Below are positions 1 to 4,170 of a stretch of 6,206 bases of DNA, piece by piece. The stretch comes from Arenicellales bacterium (lineage in GTDB: Bacteria; Pseudomonadota; Gammaproteobacteria; BMS3Bbin11): contig JARFQC010000236.1 in the NCBI GenBank assembly GCA_029287965.1, positions 1 through 6,206 on the forward strand. Direction: 5' to 3'. The translations under genes were made by a program, and so were the position numbers. Below the pieces are notes generated by a model that worked only from the letters and a program-made list of their open reading frames with translations, had not been told where the DNA came from and made no database searches. Position 1 is the first letter of the stretch. Every line of letters begins with the position of its first letter.

Positions 1-1410
1 ACACTGGTGCATTTCTGGCCTGATCCGCAGTTCTTCGATTCACCCAGGATCAGCCTGCCGCGTCTCAAGCATGTTCTGCGTGCCAAGGCGGTACTGTGTC
101 CCGGTCTGAAGATCAGCCTGCTGGTAGAAGCGGATGCCAACGAGAACGCATCCTGGCACTACGCTGACGGCCTGCGCGATTACATGCTGGATGAACTGGA
201 CGAGCAGCCGGTTGTCCCGGCCGACCTGTTTCTCGGCAAGCATGTATCGGCAGAACAGGAGCTGGAATGGGCTGTCGCCTGGCAGCCCGAAGGCGGCGAC
301 CAACTGACCGAGAGCTACGTCAACCTGATCCCGACCCCTCAGGGCGGCACCCATGCCAACGGTCTGCGTACCGGGCTGACAGAAGCCGTGCGCGAGTTCT
401 GTGAATTCCGCAACCTGCTGCCACGCGGGATTAAATTGTCGCCTGATGACGTCTGGTCGCGGGTCAGCTACGTGCTGTCGCTGCGCATGATCGACCCGCA
501 GTTCTCCGGTCAGACCAAGGAACGCTTGTCTTCGCGGGAAGCGGCAGGTTTTGTTGCCGGTGCAATCAAGGATTCATTCAGCCTGTGGTTGAACCATCAT
601 ACTGCCGACGCCGAAACGATTGCCCAGCTGGCCATCAGCAACGCCATTGCGCGGCAGCGAGCCGGCAAGAAGGTGCAGCGCAAGAAGCTGACCAGCGGCC
701 CGGCCTTGCCCGGCAAGCTGGCGGACTGCGTTGCCCAGGACCTGGAGCTGACCGAGCTGTTCCTGGTCGAGGGCGATTCAGCGGGTGGATCAGCCAAGCA
801 GGCCCGGGATCGCGACAGCCAGGCCATCCTGCCGCTGCGCGGCAAGATCCTGAACACCTGGGAGGTCGATTCGGCCGAAGTTCTCGGGTCGCAGGAAGTC
901 CATGACATAGCGGTCGCCCTGGGGCTGGATCCGGGGGTCGATAATCTCGACAAGCTGCGTTATGGCAAGGTGTGCATCCTCGCGGACGCCGACTCAGACG
1001 GTCTGCACATTGCCACCCTGGTATGCGCCTTAGTCCTGCGTCATGTCCGCCCGCTGGTCGAGGCAGGTCGGGTCTACGTCGCGATGCCGCCGTTGTACCG
1101 TATCGATATCGGCAAGGAAGTGCGTTATGCACTCGATGACAGCGAGAAAGAGCTGGTGCTTAAACAGATCGAGGAAGACGGCTTGCGCGGCAAGATCAAT
1201 GTCCAGCGCTTCAAGGGGCTGGGTGAAATGAATCCTTCGCAGCTGCGCGAAACCACCATGGCCGCGGATACCCGGCGACTGGTGCGTCTCGAGCTCACCG
1301 GCGGTGACGACACCTGGCAGATCATGGATATGCTGCTGGCAAAGAAACGTTCACCTGATCGCAAGCACTGGCTGACGGAGAAGGGTGACGAAGCGGAGCT
1401 GGGGGTTTGA
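1..1410 (+). CDS. parE: DNA topoisomerase IV subunit B (5' end outside the window)
   Basis: ParE is the ATPase and TOPRIM subunit of topoisomerase IV, which decatenates daughter chromosomes and relaxes supercoils in the cytoplasm together with ParC. The frame is open at base 1 and ends at TGA 1408-1410. It gives 469 residues, so roughly 160 residues (most of the GHKL ATPase domain with the start codon) lie upstream; the GTG at base 7 is an internal Val, not a start. Visible parts in order are the transducer region with the TESYVNLIP and GGTHANGL motifs, the QTK loop whose Lys contacts the ATP gamma-phosphate (511-519), the TOPRIM motif EGDSAGGSA with the metal-binding Glu (from 769), the DADSD metal motif (985-999), and FKGLGEMNP (1210-1236) near the C-terminus. 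The quinolone-region residues I could align (PLRGKILNT and SQEVHD, about 829-906) look wild type. The protein aligns with remembered E. coli ParE through its last residues, so the C-terminus is intact. Confidence 0.98.
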   Translation, partial: TLVHFWPDPQFFDSPRISLPRLKHVLRAKAVLCPGLKISLLVEADANENASWHYADGLRDYMLDELDEQPVVPADLFLGKHVSAEQELEWAVAWQPEGGDQLTESYVNLIPTPQGGTHANGLRTGLTEAVREFCEFRNLLPRGIKLSPDDVWSRVSYVLSLRMIDPQFSGQTKERLSSREAAGFVAGAIKDSFSLWLNHHTADAETIAQLAISNAIARQRAGKKVQRKKLTSGPALPGKLADCVAQDLELTELFLVEGDSAGGSAKQARDRDSQAILPLRGKILNTWEVDSAEVLGSQEVHDIAVALGLDPGVDNLDKLRYGKVCILADADSDGLHIATLVCALVLRHVRPLVEAGRVYVAMPPLYRIDIGKEVRYALDDSEKELVLKQIEEDGLRGKINVQRFKGLGEMNPSQLRETTMAADTRRLVRLELTGGDDTWQIMDMLLAKKRSPDRKHWLTEKGDEAELGV

Positions 1411-1435
1411 TAGGACGACCCTGCTGGTCTGAATT

Positions 1436-1460
1436 TGTAGCAGCGACGGCCTCGTCGCGA
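1436..1460 (+). repeat. REP-like palindromic unit, copy 1 (left of inverted pair)
   Basis: This 25-base unit begins TGTAG and contains a perfect 6-base stem (GCGACG 1443-1448 with CGTCGC 1453-1458) closed by the 4-base loop GCCT. A GTAG head followed by a short GC-rich palindrome is the hallmark of REP units mobilised by RAYT (TnpA-REP) transposases in gammaproteobacteria. It is the reverse complement of copy 2 at 24 of 25 positions (C at 1441 is the exception). It lies 25 bases after the parE stop codon, the usual intergenic placement of REPs, where such hairpins can stabilise the 3' end of the upstream mRNA. Confidence 0.8.
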
Positions 1461-1476
1461 AACCTTTGTAGTTTAG

Positions 1477-1628
1477 GGAAGCTCTGATTAATTCCCATAG
1501 GATGGGGGTTCGGGGGAAGGGTGCTGATGAGGCAAGCAGTAAGCCTTTGATATAACATACCCTTCCCCCGTTAAAAAGACTTGCAGGGAGCTCTGATTGT
1601 TTCGCGAAGCGAATTAATCAGAGCTTCC
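1477..1628. mobile_element. MITE-like or IS-derived element bounded by 18-base inverted repeats
   Basis: GGAAGCTCTGATTAATTC at 1477-1494 is repeated exactly, inverted, at 1611-1628, bounding 152 bases with no credible gene. A third, divergent copy of the same end lies inside at 1586-1605 in the left-hand orientation. The interior also holds a small CCCAT/ATGGG hairpin (1494-1506) and a perfect 12-base inverted pair (1511-1522 with 1559-1570). Perfect terminal repeats, short length and no coding content fit a MITE or the eroded ends of an insertion sequence. I see no clear target-site duplication: the left flank reads TTTAG and the right flank TTCGA. I could not assign an IS family, so the exact boundaries and mobility are inferred. 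Confidence 0.55.
1511..1570. repeat. 12-base perfect inverted repeat with 36-base loop
   Basis: CGGGGGAAGGGT (1511-1522) is the exact reverse complement of ACCCTTCCCCCG (1559-1570). The 36 bases between contain an AT-rich stretch with TATAAC at 1551-1556. The stem would be stable in RNA, but it is followed by TTAAAAAGA rather than a T-run on the + strand, and no T-run follows on the other strand, so it does not look like an intrinsic terminator. It nests inside the 18-base inverted repeats. Confidence 0.75.
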
Positions 1629-1629
1629 T
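1585..1629. repeat. Strong hairpin made from two abutted copies of the 18-base repeat
   Basis: Bases 1585-1605 pair with 1609-1629 around the triloop GAA (1606-1608). Of 21 positions, 18 are Watson-Crick pairs, two are G-T (1588 with 1626, 1599 with 1615) and one is a T-T mismatch (1600 with 1614). The left arm is the divergent third copy of the terminal repeat and the right arm is the inverted terminal copy. No T-run follows (the next bases are TCGATATAAAT), so it is not a canonical terminator. It could still protect parE mRNA or impede transcription toward parC. Confidence 0.7.
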
Positions 1630-1639
1630 TCGATATAAA

Positions 1640-1664
1640 TCGCGACGAGGCCGTCGCTCCTACA
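1640..1664 (-). repeat. REP-like palindromic unit, copy 2 (right of inverted pair)
   Basis: This is the inverted partner of the unit at 1436-1460, with its TGTAG head on the minus strand (TACA at 1661-1664). Its stem is GCGACG 1642-1647 with CGTCGC 1652-1657 and its loop AGGC. Two head-out inverted REPs form the classic REP doublet (BIME) arrangement, but here they are 179 bases apart with a repeat-rich element between. It lies 54 bases before the parC start codon. Confidence 0.8.
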
Positions 1665-1706
1665 CATGGGATGAAATTGTCTCCACGGTGAATATTCTGC
1701 CCTGAC

Positions 1707-1710
1707 TGGA
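1707..1710 (+). promoter_or_regulatory. Weak Shine-Dalgarno candidate for parC
   Basis: TGGA, 8 bases before the ATG at 1719, is the only purine-rich stretch at a suitable distance and is a poor match to AGGAGG. It supports the ATG mainly by position. No in-frame ATG, GTG or TTG occurs between it and the conserved ParC core. Confidence 0.35.
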
Positions 1711-1718
1711 ATCTACCA

Positions 1719-4022
1719 ATGCCGAAACGTAAATCTACCCGCTCCAGCAGTAAAAAGAAGGACGAGGGCGTACAAGCCCAACTGGCCCTGGATACCGATC
1801 CGGTCGAGCAGCTGCCGCTCGGGCAGTTCGCCGAGAAGGCCTACCTCGACTATTCCATGTACGTCATACTGGACCGGGCGCTGCCGGCACTGGCTGACGG
1901 TCTCAAGCCGGTACAGCGACGCATCATTTATGCCATGTCAGAACTGGGCCTGAATGCCGCGGCCAAATACAAGAAATCTGCCCGCACGGTCGGTGATGTG
2001 CTGGGTAAGTTCCATCCGCATGGCGACACCGCCTGCTATGAAGCGATGGTGCTGATGGCACAGGACTTCAGCTACCGCTATCCGTTGATCGACGGCCAGG
2101 GCAACTGGGGTGCACAGGACGACCCGAAATCCTTCGCCGCGATGCGTTACACGGAATCCCGCCTGACGCGCTACGCCCAGATTCTGCTGGCCGAACTGGG
2201 ACAGGGCACCGTCGACTGGGTGCCCAACTTCGACGGCACCCTGGAAGAGCCATCGGTCATGCCGGCCCGGCTGCCCAACATGTTGCTTAACGGTGCATCC
2301 GGCATCGCTGTCGGCATGGCTACCGACATACCGCCGCACAACCTGAAAGAGGTCGCGGCAGCCTGCATCCGGCTGCTCGAAGCCCCCAAATCCAGCGTGG
2401 CTGATCTGTGTGAGCACATACAGGGGCCGGACTATCCTACCGAGGCGGAAATCATCACCCCACGCGAGGACATCGTGCGGATGTATGAAAACGGTAACGG
2501 CAGCATTCGCATGCGTGCGACCTGGGAAATCGAAGAGGGCAATATCATTATCAATGCGCTGCCGCACCAGGTATCAGGTTCCAAGGTGCTGGAACAGGTG
2601 GCGGCCCAGATCACGGCCAAGAAACTGCCCATGGTCGATGACCTGCGTGATGAATCCGATCACGAGAACCCGATACGCCTGGTCATCGTTCCGCGCTCCA
2701 ATCGCGTTAATACCGAAGAGTTGATGAGCCACCTGTTCGCCACTACCGACCTGGAGCGCAGCTACCGGGTCAACATCAACGCCATCAGCCTCGACGGCCG
2801 CCCCAGGCTATACAACCTGCGAGACCTGCTCAAGGAATGGCTGGTGTTCAGGACCCAGACGGTTACCCGGCGCTTGCAGTACCGGCTGGACCGGATAGAA
2901 AAACGCCTGCATGTCCTGGAAGGCCTGCTGATCGCATTTCTCAATATCGACGAAGTCATTGCCATCATTCGCACCGAGGACAAGCCCAAGCCCGTGCTGA
3001 TGGAGCGTTTCAGCCTGACAGACAGGCAGGCAGAAGCGATCCTCGAGTTGAAGCTGCGGCATCTCGCCAGGCTTGAGGAAATGCGCCTACGCGGTGAACA
3101 CGACGAACTGTCGGCAGAACGCGATGCACTGCTCAAAATACTTAACTCCAAGGCGCGCATGAAGCGCCTGATCCGCGATGAGATCAATGAAGACGCGGCT
3201 GAATTCGGTGACCCGCGCCGCTCTCCGCTGGTTGAGCGAGGCGCAGCACAGGCCATCGATCCGAATGCACTGCTGCCGTCTGAAGTGATTACCGTGGTGT
3301 TGTCGGAACGTGGCTGGGTACGTTCCGCCAAGGGTGCCGACATCGATCCAAATAAACTCGGTTACAAGCCGGGCGATCAATTCCTGCAGGCCGTCAGCGG
3401 CCGCAGCAACGAACTGCTGGTATTCATCGATTCTACCGGGCGAACGTACAGCGTTGCCGCACACAAGCTACCCTCGGCACGCGGCCATGGCGAACCCCTG
3501 AGCAGTCAGCTGGCGCCGCCGGACGGGGCGCATTTCTGTGGCGTCATGCTGGGTAAGCCGGACGACCACTATCTCCTCTGCACGACCTCCGGCTACGGAT
3601 TTGTGGCTCGCCTGGGCGATCTGGAGAGCAAGAATCGCAAGGGCAAGGCGACACTCAAGGTAGGCAAGGGTGCCGACGTGATGATGCCGGTGCCGGTCAA
3701 GGATACACAAAACGACTGGCTTGCACTGGCAGGTTCCAACGGCAACTTCCTTGTTTTCGGAATCAACGAATTACCCATGCTCGGACGCGGCAAGGGCGTC
3801 AAGCTGATCAACATTCCGGCGAAGAAATTCGACAATGGCGAAGAACAGCTGGCCGGTGTCATGGCCTTTGCAGAAGGGCAGAGCCTGCTGGTGCATGCCG
3901 GCAAGCGCTACCGGCGCATGAAGTCAGCCGAGATGGACGAATACTGGGGCGCGCGTGCGCAGCGCGGCAAGCTGCTGCCAAAGGGTTATCGGCAGGTCGA
4001 CCGCATAGAACTGGAAGGCTGA
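1719..4022 (+). CDS. parC: DNA topoisomerase IV subunit A
   Basis: ParC is the DNA breakage-reunion subunit of topoisomerase IV; it forms the transient double-strand gate and pairs with ParE. The 767-residue product aligns nearly end to end with remembered E. coli ParC (752 residues). The winged-helix region contains KPVQRRIIYAMSELGLNA (about 63-80), the drug-binding helix HPHGDTACYEAM (99-110), and the catalytic tyrosine in AAMRYTESRL (Arg143, Tyr144, bases 2148-2150). The tower and coiled-coil domains follow, with PHQVSGSKVLEQ, DDLRDESDHENP and ILELKLRHLARLEE. From about residue 520 comes the divergent beta-pinwheel domain that binds DNA, without a clear GyrA-box. The first 24 residues or so are an extension rich in Lys, Arg and Ser, absent from E. 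coli ParC. The start is the first ATG, with only a weak TGGA before it. Position 104, equivalent to E. coli Ser80, is Thr; Glu108 (E. coli Glu84) is kept. A 308-base repeat-filled gap separates it from parE. Confidence 0.98.
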   Translation: MPKRKSTRSSSKKKDEGVQAQLALDTDPVEQLPLGQFAEKAYLDYSMYVILDRALPALADGLKPVQRRIIYAMSELGLNAAAKYKKSARTVGDVLGKFHPHGDTACYEAMVLMAQDFSYRYPLIDGQGNWGAQDDPKSFAAMRYTESRLTRYAQILLAELGQGTVDWVPNFDGTLEEPSVMPARLPNMLLNGASGIAVGMATDIPPHNLKEVAAACIRLLEAPKSSVADLCEHIQGPDYPTEAEIITPREDIVRMYENGNGSIRMRATWEIEEGNIIINALPHQVSGSKVLEQVAAQITAKKLPMVDDLRDESDHENPIRLVIVPRSNRVNTEELMSHLFATTDLERSYRVNINAISLDGRPRLYNLRDLLKEWLVFRTQTVTRRLQYRLDRIEKRLHVLEGLLIAFLNIDEVIAIIRTEDKPKPVLMERFSLTDRQAEAILELKLRHLARLEEMRLRGEHDELSAERDALLKILNSKARMKRLIRDEINEDAAEFGDPRRSPLVERGAAQAIDPNALLPSEVITVVLSERGWVRSAKGADIDPNKLGYKPGDQFLQAVSGRSNELLVFIDSTGRTYSVAAHKLPSARGHGEPLSSQLAPPDGAHFCGVMLGKPDDHYLLCTTSGYGFVARLGDLESKNRKGKATLKVGKGADVMMPVPVKDTQNDWLALAGSNGNFLVFGINELPMLGRGKGVKLINIPAKKFDNGEEQLAGVMAFAEGQSLLVHAGKRYRRMKSAEMDEYWGARAQRGKLLPKGYRQVDRIELEG

Positions 4023-4114
4023 AGCTCTTTCACATCTCGCAGCATCCTGACAGGTGCAGCGGTGGCTAATCTCGATTGTTCACTGGTAATCGCTTGCACC
4101 CGTTCCAGTTTGAA

Positions 4115-4139
4115 TCGCAGCGTGGCCGCCGCTCCTACA
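4115..4139 (-). repeat. Diverged REP-like unit, copy 3
   Basis: This unit matches copy 2 (1640-1664) at 21 of 25 positions in the same orientation, including the CTCCTACA end, which is the TGTAGGAG head on the minus strand. The 6+4+6 hairpin plan is kept: GCAGCG 4117-4122, loop TGGC, CGCCGC 4127-4132, with one A-C mismatch (4119 with 4130). It is a lone unit with no inverted partner in the parC-cyclase gap, and ends 31 bases before the cyclase start codon. Confidence 0.7.
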
Positions 4140-4155
4140 TTCCCGGCAGATCGCC

Positions 4156-4161
4156 TACAAT
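4156..4161 (+). promoter_or_regulatory. Possible -10 box of the cyclase gene
   Basis: TACAAT matches the sigma-70 -10 consensus TATAAT at five of six positions and ends 9 bases before the ATG at 4171. A start 6-9 bases downstream would give an almost or fully leaderless mRNA, which would agree with the missing Shine-Dalgarno sequence. No TTGACA-like -35 box is visible at 16-18 bases upstream; that position falls at the end of the REP-like unit. The assignment is weak. Confidence 0.25.
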
Positions 4162-4170
4162 GCTGATCCT

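Noticed and set aside
1322..1558. Minus-strand frame of 78 codons running from the parE-parC gap into parE
   Set aside because: It runs through the parE end and the repeat arms, has no recognisable product, and is best read as chance.
1551..1639. TATAAC (1551-1556) and TATAAA (1634-1639) as -10 boxes for parC
   Set aside because: Both resemble -10 boxes and could drive parC, but neither has a TTGACA-like partner at 16-18 bases, and AT-rich hexamers are expected in this repeat-rich gap. Not strong enough to annotate.
1585..1639. Hairpin as a rho-independent terminator after parE
   Set aside because: The stem is strong but no run of T follows on either strand, so the canonical signal is missing.
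1436..1664. Repeats as a CRISPR array
   Set aside because: The repeats are inverted rather than evenly spaced direct repeats, and there are no regular spacers or cas genes.
1938..2567. Minus-strand open frame of 209 codons inside parC
   Set aside because: It is antisense to the most conserved part of parC and shows no independent motif or start signal.
4053..4100. Imperfect inverted repeat GGTGCAGCG / CGCTTGCACC in the parC-cyclase gap as a terminator
   Set aside because: Nine pairs with a one-base bulge and a 29-base loop, and no T-run after it; it may be chance.
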